Numbered from the stretch's first letter, positions 49,901-60,873 are shown. The stretch: 64,000 nt of DNA from Flammeovirgaceae bacterium (GCA_016709845.1 JADJMA010000005.1:69693-133692); one strand, 5' to 3'. Notes: a model not told the origin generated them from the sequence alone. Program-made: numbers and translations.

Positions 49901-52900
49901 GATAACTGGGGTGGGATTACCACGGCTTTTCGCTCGGAAGTCGATTTTGATAAAGCGAATATCGAATACCTTGAATATTGGATGATGGACCCCTTCATTA
50001 ATTCAGTAAATGGGCAGATTGACGATGGAAAAACTTCGCAACCTAATACAACCGGGGGTAAATTGGTTTTTCAGTTAGGCAGTATCTCCGAAGATCTTAT
50101 GCGTGATGGTAAACACGCGTTTGAAAATGGACTACCTGCCGATGGTGACACCACCTCCTATAATGTTTCATCAAACAACTGGGGTTATGTTACCAACAAA
50201 CAATATTTGAACAATGCGTTTGACAATAACCCAAATGGCCGCCCCTATCAGGATGTGGGGTTGGATGGCGCGAATAATTCTTATGAAAGGAATAAGTTCT
50301 CCGGATTTTTAAATTCACTGCTCAATCCTACGCTCAGACAAATCGTCTCAGAAGATCCTACGGCTGACGATTTTAAATATTTTTTAGACCCGGGTTATAA
50401 CGATAATCAGGCCGGTATCTTGGAACGATATAAAATGTATAATGGGCTTGAGAATAATACGCCCGTGCTAACGGATCCTAACGGTGCTCCGCAATCCAGC
50501 ACAACAATACCCGACAATGAAGATCTGAATGCTGACAATACCATTAGTGATTTAGAAGAATACTATTCGTATAGCATGAATCTTAAGCCCAATCAAATGG
50601 TAGTGGGTAAAAATTTTATTGTTGATAAGATTACCAATGTTGTTAATGGCGATCAGGTTACCTGGTATCTCTTCCGCATTCCGATCCGACAATTTGATGA
50701 AAAAGTAGGGAATCTGGAAGGGTTTAAGTCCATTCGCTATGCGCGAATGTATTTAACGGGGTTTGTACAACCCGTTGTGTTGCGTATGGCAAAGTTTCGC
50801 ACTGTTGGTAGCCGGTGGAGACGATACACCGGCAATTTGCAAGAGTCCAGTTTTGGAGAACCCATAGAACCCGATCAGGATAATTTTTCTGTTTCGGTTG
50901 TTGGTGTTGAAGAAAACGGAGCCGGCAATGAAATCAAGCCACCCTATATCGAACCGCTCAAGCGCGATCGCGATAATACGTCTACCCAGCAACGCAGGCT
51001 CAATGAACAGGCCGTTCAATTATGCACGCGGGATTTATCGGATGGCGATGCGCGGTCTATCTTCAAAAATGTATCGATGGATTTTTTCAATTACGGAAGA
51101 ATAAAAATGTTTTTGAGTGCCTACAATACAAATCCTTCGAACATAATTAATGACGATGAATTGGTTGCCTTTATACGACTGGGTACCGACTTCGATGAAA
51201 ATTATTATGAGATTGAATTACCGCTTAAAATTACTCCGGCCGATGCTCCCCGAACGGTTGATGCAATCTGGCCATTAGAAAATCAAATCGATCTTGATCT
51301 GAATGACTTGTATGCGTTAAAAGTTAAACGCGATCGTGAAGGATATAACCTTGGACTTTGATATCCGCAGGATGGACCCGCATCTGCGGGCAAACATGGA
51401 ATCCGAATTTTAGGCCGGCCCGATATCAGCCAGGTTAAGTTGATGATGATTGGTGTTCGTAACCCGCGTAATGACGGCCGAGCTTATAATGTGTGTATGT
51501 GGGCTAATGAACTCCGGCTTACCGATTTTGATCGAACAGCTGGCTGGGCGGGCAATGCCGTACTCAGTACAAAACTGGCAGACCTTGGGAACGGTTACCG
51601 GTTCCGTTCGGTATACCGGCTTTGGTTATGGTAATGTGCAATCAAAAATTTCCGAGCGCTCGCGAAGTGACGCTCTTTCATATGACATTTCAACCAACCT
51701 AAATATTGACAAGCTTCTCCCTAAATGGACAGGATTAAAAATTCCTATGTTCTATAGTTATGAACAAGCAACCATCAATCCGAAATACGATCCAGCAAAC
51801 CCGGACCTGCGGCTGGAGGCCACACTAAAATCGTTTGACACACAAGCTGAGCGCGATGCGTATCTGAATTTAATTCGGGATAAATCAATCAGGCGAAGTT
51901 TAAACTTTACCAACGTTAGAAAGGTGAAAACCAAACAAGATGCCGTAGCACATATTTACGACATTGAAAATTTTGCATTTACCTACGCGCAAAGCGAGGC
52001 TACGCAAACCAATTTTAATTTACAGGAAAATACAAGAAAAATTATAAAGCAGCCGGTGTTTGGCAATACTCACCCAAGTTTAAAGGCTTTGAACCGTTTA
52101 AGAATATGAAATTTTTGTCATCTCCCTTTTTGCAGTTGATCAAGGATTTCAATTTCAATCCTTTGCCTTCTAATCTTTCAGTGCGCTACGACTTAGATCG
52201 TTCCTTTAGTAAAATGACGTACCGCAATGCCAATACCGATGCACAAAATTCAGTACCTAATTTTCAAAAGTTTTTCATATTTAATCGCACCTACAATGTG
52301 CGATGGTCCCTCGCCAAATCGCTTTCAATTGACTATGCCTCTCGAATCAATGCGATTATCGATGAGCCTAATGGTGATTTGAATAATCAGGATTCGCTCG
52401 ATATAGTAATTGCAAACCTAAAGAAGTTTGGCCGAACCAAAACATTCGATCAAAATATCAGTGCCAACTACACGGTGCCCCTGGATAAGTTTCCGCTTAC
52501 CAATTGGTTAGGTGCGGAGTATCGCTATAATGTTGGATACAACTGGAAAGCAGGACCCTTGGAAAGCATTGATTCATTGAAGTTGGGAAACATTGTACAA
52601 AATAGTCAGGAGCAGGCACTCAGTGGTCGCATTGATATGGTAAAACTTTATAACAAAATTGGCTTTTTGAAAGGAGTGAACACACCAGCCCGACCTAAGG
52701 TGCCCACCCCTCAAACAAAACCTACTCAACCTGATACCGTTAGGCGACCTCCGGAATTAAAAGCAATAAAAGGTTTGCTGCGACTCATTATGTCATTGAG
52801 AAATATTACAGGTACCTATTCTTTAAATCAAGGAACGATCCTACCCGGATTTACGCCCGTGCCCTACTTGTTTGGTATGGATAAAGGTTGGAACGCACCG

Positions 52901-54124
52901 GGCTGGGGTTTTGTATTAGGACAGCAAGATCCGGAATTTCAAATAAAGGCAGGCAAAAATGGATGGTTAACAACCAATCAAAAACTAACAACCCCTTACA
53001 CACAAAATCAGATGAAGGATATGGGTTTACGGGCATCTCTTGAACCATCGGCCGATTTAAAAATCCAATTAGATGTAAAAAAGAATTCGATGACTTCTTA
53101 TCAGGAAATCTATCGGATAGACTCCACCGGGTTTGCCTATGAATCTATAGGACAGAGTAGGCTTGGTTCTTACAAAACCTCTATCCTAACGATAAACACA
53201 GCGTTTAAAAATAATAGTAGTATTAACTCAACCGTCTTTCAACAATTTCAAGAAAACATTCCCCTTGTGCAGGATCGCTTTACGCGGATCACAGGCAACT
53301 CATATGAAACTCAATCGCAGGATGTTTTGATTCCGGCATTCATAGCCGCGTATACTGGCAAATCCACCGAAACCGTTAATCTTTCGCCCTTCCCGGCAAT
53401 ACCAATTCCCAACTGGCGATTGGACTACACCGGCTTAAGCAAATTGGAAGGGCTAAAAGAAATTTTTCAATCCATCACAATTAATCATGCTTACAACTCA
53501 TCGTACTCAGTTGTAAACTACTCTAACTCTTTGGAGTATTCCGATGTATCCATTAACAATCCGGTAGAAGATTATAATAATGGGATGTTTGCCTCCCGAA
53601 CAAACGCCAAAGGTGAACTTATACCTGTGTATGTTATCAGCCAGGTGATGATTAGTGAGCAGTTTGCGCCCTTGGTAGGGATTAATCTAAGAACCCGGTC
53701 TAAACTTAATTTCAGGTTTGAATATAAAACCAAGCGCGATCTGGCTTTAAATATTTCTAATTCGCAAATAACCGAACTTACCAGTAAAGACTGGTCTGTT
53801 GATTTGGGCTATACCAAAAACAATATGAAGTTGCCTTTCAAAACACAGGGCCGGGTGATAACCCTTAAAAATGACATCACGTTTCAACTCAACATGAGTA
53901 TTGCAAATAATCAAACTATACAGCGCAAAATCAATGAAGTAAACACCATCACCAATGGTAATTTAAATTACCAGCTACGACCCAACATCAGCTATTTGGT
54001 TAATCAGAAATTACGCGTTCAGGCCTACTACGAAAGAAGCATTAACGAACCTCTGGTTACCAATACCTACCGCAGATCTACTACCCGGGCCGGAGTAAAG
54101 GTGTTATTTAACCTATCGCAATAA
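46993..54124 (+). CDS. sprA: Gliding motility / type IX secretion translocon protein SprA, multiply frameshifted
   Basis: Giant outer-membrane barrel of about 2377 residues once joined, the usual length for SprA, the T9SS translocon pore. The TTG at 46993 opens a signal peptide (FIFGLSICLAACLSATAGYG). Recognisable blocks include FVNLDFGGQWQRIENPTIPL, AVTTNFDNNNSFDFQNNLKV, FGKVTILNEGIL, TSFIDDFENTATPYNLINPQ, NIEYLEYWMMDPF, the NELRLTDFD region and a terminal aromatic-rich strand VLFNLSQ. At least five frame changes are needed, near 48520, 48822, 51360, 51590 and 52095. No large piece appears lost. It is flanked by ruvA and gcvH. Confidence 0.92.
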
Positions 54125-54185
54125 ATTATCCTTTTGCACTTCTTTTAAGGATAAAATAACTACCTAAAATAAGTAATAGTTTCAC

Positions 54186-54193
54186 TATTTTTG
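54186..54193 (+). promoter_or_regulatory. Candidate -7 promoter element
   Basis: TATTTTTG matches TAnnTTTG and lies 25 bases before the gcvH ATG, in the 94-base gap after sprA. The -33 element is not recognisable. Confidence 0.4.
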
Positions 54194-54218
54194 GGGCAAA
54201 ATTTATTCCTTAAACGCT

Positions 54219-54591
54219 ATGAATATTCCTGCAGAACTCAAGTACACAAAAGACCACGAATGGGTTAAAGTTGAAGGCAATCAGGCCACTATCGGCATCA
54301 CCGATTTTGCACAAGGTGAACTAGGTGATATTGTTTATGTCGACATATCAACCGTAGGTCAGCAAATTAAGCAACACGATGTTTTTGGAACAGTGGAAGC
54401 GGTAAAAACTGTATCAGATTTATATATGCCTATCAGCGGCAAGGTGGTTGAATTTAATAAAGCATTGGAAGCCGCACCCGAAAAAGTGAATAGTGATGCC
54501 TATGGCGAAGGATGGATGGTAAAATTTCCTAACAAATGCTGCAGAACTTGATTCTCTGCTAACTGCGGAACAATACAAAGAACTTATTTAA
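54219..54591 (+). CDS. gcvH: Glycine cleavage system H protein, frameshifted at 3' end
   Basis: About 125 residues. KYTKDHEWVKVEGNQATIGI at the N-terminus and the lipoylated lysine in GTVEAVKTVSDLYMPISG near residue 63. The protein shuttles the aminomethyl group in glycine cleavage. The main frame ends at 54551; a one-base correction near 54525 gives LTNAAELDSLLTAEQYKELI and a stop at 54591. The next gene is lipA, whose product makes its lipoyl group. Confidence 0.93.
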
Positions 54592-54594
54592 AAA

Positions 54595-54684
54595 GTCAAT
54601 AGTCCATAGTCCATAGTTAGCTAAACGATGATTCTAAAAATAAATACCGTTACTCAAGACTATAAACTCTGACTGACTACTCAA
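54595..54684. repeat. Short degenerate AGTCCAT-type repeats
   Basis: The gcvH-lipA gap holds tandem copies of AGTCCAT/AGTCAAT and, 40 bases on, ACTATAAACTCTGACTGACT, a rough inverted match to the first part. Such spacer repeats occur in Bacteroidota genomes. I see no gene in it. Confidence 0.4.
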
Positions 54685-55570
54685 ATGATTGAACTACCCG
54701 TAATATCGGCCCAGGAAACAAAGAAGCGCAAGCCCGATTGGCTGCGTGTTAAGTTGCCTATTGGACCCGAATACACGAAAGTGCGGAGATTGGTAGACGA
54801 ACATAAGTTACACACGATTTGTGAAAGTGGTAATTGCCCCAACATGGGCGAATGCTGGGGCGCAGGCACTGCCACATTTATGATTTTAGGAAATGTATGC
54901 ACTCGCAGTTGCAGCTTTTGCGCGGTAGCCACCGGCCGGCCTACCGAGTACGACACGGAAGAACCAAGCCGGGTTGCTGAAGCAATAAAACTGATGGGTG
55001 TAAAGCATGCGGTAATTACTTCCGTAAACCGCGATGAGTTGAAAGACAGAGGTGCTGAGATTTGGTACCAAACTGTTGTGCAAACTAAAGCGTTAAGTCC
55101 TGATACAACTATTGAAACATTAATTCCTGACACAAAAGGAAATTGGGATGCACTCTATCACATGATTGATGGCGGCCAGGAAGTAGTATCACATAATATG
55201 GAAACCGTTGGTCGATTGTATAGAATGGTACGACCGCAAGCCAAGTACGATCGCAGCTTGGAGCAGCTTAAACGAATTCGCGAGGCCGGCAAGCGAACCA
55301 AATCGGGCATTATGTTGGGTGTTGGCGAAACACACGAGGAAGTTTTTAAAGCGATGGATGATTTAGCTAACCATGGACTGATGATCTTAACGCTCGGTCA
55401 ATATTTACAAGCCTACCAAAATGCATTTGGAAGTAGCCGAGTTTATCCACCCGGATACCTTTGCCATGTATAAAGAAGAAGGAATGAAGCGCGGATTAAA
55501 ATATGTTGAATCCGGGCCGTTGGTTCGCTCAAGCTATCATGCCGAGCGCCATGTGCATGTACCGTTTTAA
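54685..55570 (+). CDS. lipA: Lipoyl synthase, frameshifted at 3' end
   Basis: Radical SAM enzyme of about 295 residues inserting two sulfurs into octanoylated proteins. The auxiliary cluster cysteines are in CESGNCPNMGECWG and the SAM-cluster CxxxCxxC in VCTRSCSFCAVA. MLGVGETHEEVF near residue 210 is the later family block. The frame shifts near 55410; the other frame ends FAMYKEEGMKRGLKYVESGP and AERHVHVPF at 55570. It lies just after gcvH, a target protein. Confidence 0.94.
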
Positions 55571-55617
55571 TCGGTTACTCTGACTCACCAGGAGAATATC
55601 ACCGCTACCCTATTAAA

Positions 55618-55843
55618 TTTTTTTTTTTTTTTCGTTTTTTTTTTTCTTTGGGTTTTGGGGGTTTTTGTTTCTGGGCGGGGCTTTTTTTCTTCTTTTGTTT
55701 TCCTCTTTTTTTGCTTTTCCTTTTTTTTTTTCCCGGGGTTTTTTTTTTTTTTGGGGTTTTTTTCTTTTTTCCTGGTGGGGGTTCGGGCTTGGGGGGGCCT
55801 GCCCTTTGTTGGGGGGTCCCCGGGTTTTTTTTTTTTTTGGTTC
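55618..55843. other. 226-base adenine-free T/G homopolymer tract
   Basis: No A occurs in 226 consecutive bases although the flanks are about 30% A. T-runs of up to 14 alternate with G-runs of 3-7. The pattern looks like failed base calls or consensus at a read end rather than biological sequence. Confidence 0.75.
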
Positions 55844-55892
55844 AACAACTTCTCATGCTGAGATTAAGGCGTTCCACCAAAGGCTGTGCGAT

Positions 55893-55965
55893 AATACCAA
55901 CAAGATCTAATTCTCTTTACCTGATTTAAATCGTTATTAATCAACCGGCTAAATAGGCTATATTA
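55893..55965. repeat. Imperfect direct repeat, copy 1
   Basis: 73 bases starting AATACCAACA and ending CTATATTA. Copy 2 lies at 56012-56080 and shares both ends, the CCTGAT centre, the ATCAA and CTAAATA blocks. Confidence 0.65.
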
Positions 55966-56011
55966 CAATTACGGGGGGACGGTGTATAGGTAGCTGTTAA
56001 GTAAACCTTCG

Positions 56012-56080
56012 AATACCAACAGGCTTAATCCTCTTGCCTGATTATTCCTCATAAATCAATTCACTAAATATTCTATATTA
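56012..56080. repeat. Imperfect direct repeat, copy 2
   Basis: 69 bases matching copy 1 at 55893-55965 with small gaps and substitutions. It ends 24 bases before the bestrophin-like ATG, so it may carry that gene's promoter, with copy 1 a duplicated upstream version. Confidence 0.65.
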
Positions 56081-56104
56081 ATAGCATTAACGAACACACT
56101 GCTC

Positions 56105-56818
56105 ATGAATCGATATCTTCTATTATATTCCTTGTTGATTTCTTACATAACCCTTGCTCGTCAGTTTCAATACAATTTTGATCTTGCCCTGATTAGCATT
56201 GCGATCATCTTCCCGTTAGTATTTACTATTCGTAGCGCCTTTCGCAGACGGGAAAAAGCGTTGGAATTTCTATCATTCTTTAAAGCCGGACTAATTACCG
56301 TTGAATGTTGTTTTCAGGAAATAAAAAAACTAGATGCTACAAAAAAGCAGGAAATTCAAAATCAGATAAAAAATGTTTCTTCGTGTCTGATAAATTACCT
56401 CGGCCCAAAAACCTGCAGCAAAGAAACACTTCATCAGGAAATAGATAAAGTGGCTTTATTTATTCGCACAAACTCTGAGTTCATTCGTAATAGCGTTACC
56501 TTAAAAATATTTCGATTTATGAAAGATGTGCATAGAGGCGCGGAGAATATTATTGCCATTAATCAGCACCGCACCCCTATTGCCATTCGGGCTTACTGTT
56601 TGATTTTCATTTATATGTATCCTGTTATTTACACCCCCGCGCTCTATAACAAGCTCCACGATGGAATCTCGGCCAACGATTCGTGGTTGGTTTATGCGCT
56701 TTCAGCCGTATACACTTTTATTCTGATTTCATTATATAATGTGCAAGACCAAATGGAGAATCCGTTTGATCAGCATGGGTTGGACGATATTCAACTAAGC
56801 GATTTTGAATTGAAATAA
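56105..56818 (+). CDS. Bestrophin-like membrane protein (tentative)
   Basis: 237 residues. Two N-terminal helices (about residues 3-45, separated by a short loop) and two C-terminal helices (about 165-215) surround a helical soluble middle. The C-terminal NVQDQMENPFDQHGLDDIQL resembles the conserved acidic tail of the bestrophin/YneE chloride-channel family. The N-terminal IRSAFRRREKALEFLSFFKA is also compatible. The assignment rests on layout and this tail only. It is convergent with the aminotransferase gene. Confidence 0.5.
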   Translation: MNRYLLLYSLLISYITLARQFQYNFDLALISIAIIFPLVFTIRSAFRRREKALEFLSFFKAGLITVECCFQEIKKLDATKKQEIQNQIKNVSSCLINYLGPKTCSKETLHQEIDKVALFIRTNSEFIRNSVTLKIFRFMKDVHRGAENIIAINQHRTPIAIRAYCLIFIYMYPVIYTPALYNKLHDGISANDSWLVYALSAVYTFILISLYNVQDQMENPFDQHGLDDIQLSDFELK

Positions 56819-56831
56819 TTATCTAATTCGA

Positions 56832-57982
56832 TCAGACAATAACTTCGTCAAAGGCCTTGACAAAAACCCTTCATTTCGTCAACGGTACCAATACTTACGC
56901 GGCACCATTCTTTCTCTTGATAATCCCACACGCGAATCAAGTACCCTTTTTCTTCCAGTTTTGCCAGAATTGTTTTACCATCCATCGGTGCCGGAAACAG
57001 CAGGACATTTGTCACAGACTTGCTATAAAATATCTTTTTACTATTAAGATAATCGGTAAGCACCTTTACTAGCCATTGTATTTTTCTCTCGAGTCATTTT
57101 CATGAAACCTTCATCGCCTAGACTAGCTTTGGCAGCTGCAATAGCGGTTTGACTTACCGAAATAGTATCGCCATACTTTCCTACTTTTTTAAGAACATCG
57201 GGGTGAGCTACAATATAACCAACGCGTAAGCCCGCCAACCCATAGATTTTTGAAAATGTTTTTGACACAATCAGATTGGGCACTCTTTCAACCAACGATA
57301 CCATTGATTTTTGTTGAGCTGGTTCCAAAAATTCAAGATAAGCTTCATCAGCATACACCAGTGTTTTCTTTGAAGCCTCTTCGGAAAAAGATTTAACCGT
57401 ATCAATGTTAACTACCGTACCCGTGGGGTTATTCGGGTTACAGGAAAATACTAATCGCGTATCGCTCTTAATTGCCGAAAGTAATTTTTCATAATCAAAC
57501 TCAAGCTTTTCATTTAAATCAACTTTGTCCCACTCCGCATTCATCATTTGCGCGTAGTTCATTAGCAACGGAAATGTTGGATAGGCAGACAACACCCTCC
57601 CCCCATCCAGGCCATACGCAATACCCGTTTGACAGAGCAGTTCGCCTGAACCCGCACCCAATAAAATATAGCTCGGATCAACACCTTCTTTTGTAGCAAT
57701 AAGTTTTTTCAATTCCTCCATCTCGTTAAAAGCATACCGGTTGCCCATCGTTAAACTTTGAACTACCGCTTTCTTAGCCTTCTCCGATGGCCCATAAGGA
57801 TTTTCATTGGAGTTCAATCGCACTTTGGCCCCATTTAGTTTTGATAAACCAAAGTAAGCTCGCTCGGCATCGCTTACAGGAGCGGCCATCAACGTGTTTA
57901 CCAATGCGGGGGTAATAGTCATGCCCGCAGTAATTGCGAGGGTTGACTTAAACCAATCTCTGCGACTAATGGAATTTTTCAT
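56832..57982 (-). CDS. Tat-exported HisC-like aminotransferase, frameshifted
   Basis: About 383 residues of fold-type I PLP aminotransferase, closest in motifs to histidinol-phosphate aminotransferase: VRLNSNENPYGPS near residue 54, SCNPNNPTGTVV near 180, YADEAYLEF near 208 and the PLP lysine in SKTFSKIYGLAGLRVGY near 240. Unusually it begins with a twin-arginine signal, SRRDWFK at residues 5-11, followed by a hydrophobic stretch. Frame changes near 57067 and 56865 restore LTDYLNSKKIFYSKSV and the end CQAFDEVIV. An exported form is unlikely to serve cytoplasmic histidine synthesis, so the substrate is open. Confidence 0.8.
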
Positions 57983-58042
57983 CGATTTTGGGATTTACTA
58001 ATCTAAAGTTAGCATTTTAGAGCAAACATACCAGAGCAAAAA

Positions 58043-59026
58043 TTACCACGATGGCTTTTGAAAATAAGTCACGTAAGGCTCACCATCAAGAACAATCATG
58101 GGGTCACGGGTCTTCGGGTGATTTGTTTTCTGCAACTGGTAGGATCCCTGGCCCCGGCTTTGCGAATTATAATAGATTCTATCACCTTGTACATACCATG
58201 TGCCCCGATCTGCACCCTGAGAATTGGTACCTCCATAAAATGCATTTGTATTGGTATCCATGGAGCGCTCAGAAGAATACTCATACGTGCCATTTGCGTT
58301 TAACACAAAACATTGGCTGGATGACGAGCCTCCGGAATTGGTACTGGTTGTACTGGTCCAACACCATTTGCCAACCAATTCCTGCGCAACATTCCCACTT
58401 GCAGTGTTAGCCATCGATTGGGTTGCAGTTGTATTTCCTGCCCCACGAGTATAACTTATCTTTTGTCCATTTGCGGTAAGGTTTAACTGATTACCCTCAA
58501 TGGTATAGGCAAACACAGCTTTTCCTTGCGCTGTAGCCAGCGTTATATGTCCTTGCGATTCTGCGTAAGAAAAAGTGTTTCCAATATAAACGCATTGGCC
58601 ATTTGTTTTAAATTCTATGGTCTCGCCATTCCCAGACCAAACTCCAATTAAATTACTGCCGCCTGCTTTTTCTCCACTCGTTTGGGCTACTACGGGTTGG
58701 GTTGCCGGACTGGTTCCAAATTTTGTAAATGCAATATTTTGATCTAAATCTCCTCCATAAAGAGTGAGGGAGTTTCCGTTAAGTGAATAAGTATACTGCG
58801 TTGTAGCGCCAGCCTGAGTAATAGAAAGTTTATTATTGGCTGTAGAATAGGTAATCGATTCTCCATCAAACTCACCACTGTTACCTTCGTTTAGCATAAG
58901 CGTCATCTGATACCCAAATTGATTGTTTTGCCAGATACCTGTAATTTTCGTTTGCTGGGTCTTTGCACCAATCTGGGCAATCAAACAAATCGGAAGGAAA
59001 CAAAGGAGGAAACATGCTGCTCGCAT
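58043..59026 (-). CDS. Exported protein of three lipocalin-like modules
   Basis: About 327 residues from the ATG at 59026, opening the signal peptide (MRAACFLLCFLPICLIAQ). Three similar beta-rich units follow, each beginning G-(I/V/K)-W: GIWQNNQFGYQMTLML near residue 32, LIGVWSGNGETIEFKTNGQ near 128 and LVGKWCWTSTTST near 215. The units end with Y-T-(Y/I)-x-G-N-x-L-x-L strands. This resembles lipocalin-like modules found in many secreted Bacteroidota proteins. No catalytic residues can be named. The frame is intact. Confidence 0.65.
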   Translation of the reverse strand: MRAACFLLCFLPICLIAQIGAKTQQTKITGIWQNNQFGYQMTLMLNEGNSGEFDGESITYSTANNKLSITQAGATTQYTYSLNGNSLTLYGGDLDQNIAFTKFGTSPATQPVVAQTSGEKAGGSNLIGVWSGNGETIEFKTNGQCVYIGNTFSYAESQGHITLATAQGKAVFAYTIEGNQLNLTANGQKISYTRGAGNTTATQSMANTASGNVAQELVGKWCWTSTTSTNSGGSSSSQCFVLNANGTYEYSSERSMDTNTNAFYGGTNSQGADRGTWYVQGDRIYYNSQSRGQGSYQLQKTNHPKTRDPMIVLDGEPYVTYFQKPSW

Positions 59027-59073
59027 AGTCATAACGTTTTATGCTATCTAAGCTATTAAAATATTTTCTGAAA

Positions 59074-60854
59074 TCAATCCGTGATAGGAATGATACCCAT
59101 TTTCTGCATCAGAAACGTGGCATTTGCCTTCCGAGCCACACCTTCATGTAGGGTATAATCAAAGTCAATTGATCCCTTTCAATATTCCCTTCAAAGCAAG
59201 CATTCGTTATCTGATTAGGATATTGCGTCTCTAAATCACCTAAAGCAATATCGTGGGTGGCCAAAACCACCAAAGCATCCTGATCTTTTAATTGCCGAAG
59301 CAACTCTCGTGAACCCGCTTGCTTATCTGTTGAATTGGTGCCTTTCAAAATTTCGTCAAGCAAAATAATCATGGGTTTACCAGAACGCAACTCTTCCATA
59401 ATGGCCTGAAGTCGATGAAGCTCGGCATAAAAATATGATTGATGTTCCTGTAAGGAATCGGTGGTTCGCATGCCTGAGCGCATAGCTACTAACGGTTGAG
59501 CCCAATAACTCGCGCACACGGGCGATCCGATACTTCCTAAAACAAAATTCACTCCTACCGAGCGCAGAAAAGTGCTCTTACCCGCCATGTTAGCGCCAGT
59601 AATCAACCATACTTTGGCGGGCTTACCTAAATCAAAATTGTTGGTTACTCTGCTTGTGTCAGGAATTAAGAGATGCCCCATCTCCCGACTCTCCAGTTCA
59701 AGTGTATTTTTAATTTTAGCAAACGTATAGTTCGGATAATTATAATGCAGCGCAGCTAAGGATAGAAGCGAATCCCACTCACCCAACGATTCCAGCCAAT
59801 GGGGTAACTCGTTTGCATTTTCTTCGCGCCACTTTTCCAGTTTATTTAAAATCTGAAAATCATAAAGAAACAATCCGTTGCCAAACATCATGGCGATTGG
59901 ATTCATGCGCGCTTCGAATGCATTGACTAACTCTGCAAAATGTTTTACCTTCTTAAATGCATCTGTTGCCAGTTGTTGATGGCGTTTCATCAATTCGGAT
60001 TCAACTTTTTGGTGCGCGAGTTTTTCAAAAATGCGCGCGTAGTTACTCATTACTTTTTTACCGGTACTAAGCTTGCGCTGAAATTCACCAATTTGCTTTG
60101 AATAGTAGCCCGTAATTGAAAGCTGTACCATCATCATGATAAAGAGCAACGGAAAATAAGCTCCATCAAAATTAATCAGACCTAAAATTATTAATGTAAT
60201 AGCCGGTAAAATCCATCGAAGCAACGTGAATGAATTCTTTTTGTAAACCAGCGGCTTCATAGTAAGCCAGTTTAACAAGGGTGATCGATCAAAAGTAAAA
60301 TCATTTATTTGTTGGCCCACGCTCCAGATCTGCTGCCTGAATTCAATCATAGCTCCCAACTCACGCACCGCCTGTTGGCGTAACAGTAAATCCTTTTCTG
60401 TATAAGGCAACGTTTTAAATCCCTTGCCAAGCGTTCCTCACCCAATTGGAGTACCGCATCGGTTCAGGTATTGATAGATTGAGCCTTCTCCAAAAATATC
60501 CAGATCATGACTATAAGGATGGTGGGCATCGACAAACCTGCTTCCATCAGAAACATTTATAGACTTAAATTCAAAAGCATCCGCTTCTTTAATATTGAGC
60601 AACTCAAGATAATTCGTTAAATGTCTTTCCTCTTCGTGATGGGTTTGTCTGCTAACCAGAAACGAGAAAACAAGAATCAAGATGGGTAGCAATAAAAAAT
60701 AATAGGGTTGTGAAACTCCGATATAAATTATTACTCCTGCAACTAAAAATATCAATAGGCGAATGATTGAATAGCGCTTGACAATTTTTTCGATCCGTGC
60801 ACCTTCATGATTAAAATGCTTTGCGCGGTGGTGATAAAATTCTACGGATGCCAT
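59074..60854 (-). CDS. Membrane-anchored MutS-family ATPase, frameshifted
   Basis: About 593 residues after joining three frames. Two pairs of membrane helices lie near residues 30-70 (LLIFLVAGVIIYIGV) and near 215-260 (LLRWILPAITLIILGLI). Then come a MutS lever/clamp-like helical region and the MutS ATPase domain with Walker A GANMAGKSTF, Walker B MIILLDEILKGTNSTD and LATHDIALGDLE. Mismatch-recognition domain I is absent, so this is not canonical mismatch repair MutS. Frame changes near 60425 and 59140 give the end EGVARKANATFLMQKMGIIP. The membrane anchoring is known for a Bacteroidota MutS subgroup as far as I recall; its role is unclear. Confidence 0.82.
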
Positions 60855-60873
60855 AGTGTGTTGACTTTCTGGA

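Larger units (their letters stand above)
55571..56104. other. Gene-free stretch with an adenine-free tract and a duplicated segment
   Basis: 534 bases between lipA and the bestrophin-like gene. 55571-55617 looks ordinary. 55618-55843 contains no A at all and consists of T and G runs with some C. 55893-56080 holds two imperfect copies of a 70-base segment. The long frames open across the A-free tract encode only Phe, Gly, Leu and similar residues and are not genes. Confidence 0.8.

Noticed and set aside
55585..55929. Several overlapping long frames on both strands
   Set aside because: They are produced by the adenine-free tract and encode only low-complexity Phe/Gly or Lys/Pro runs.
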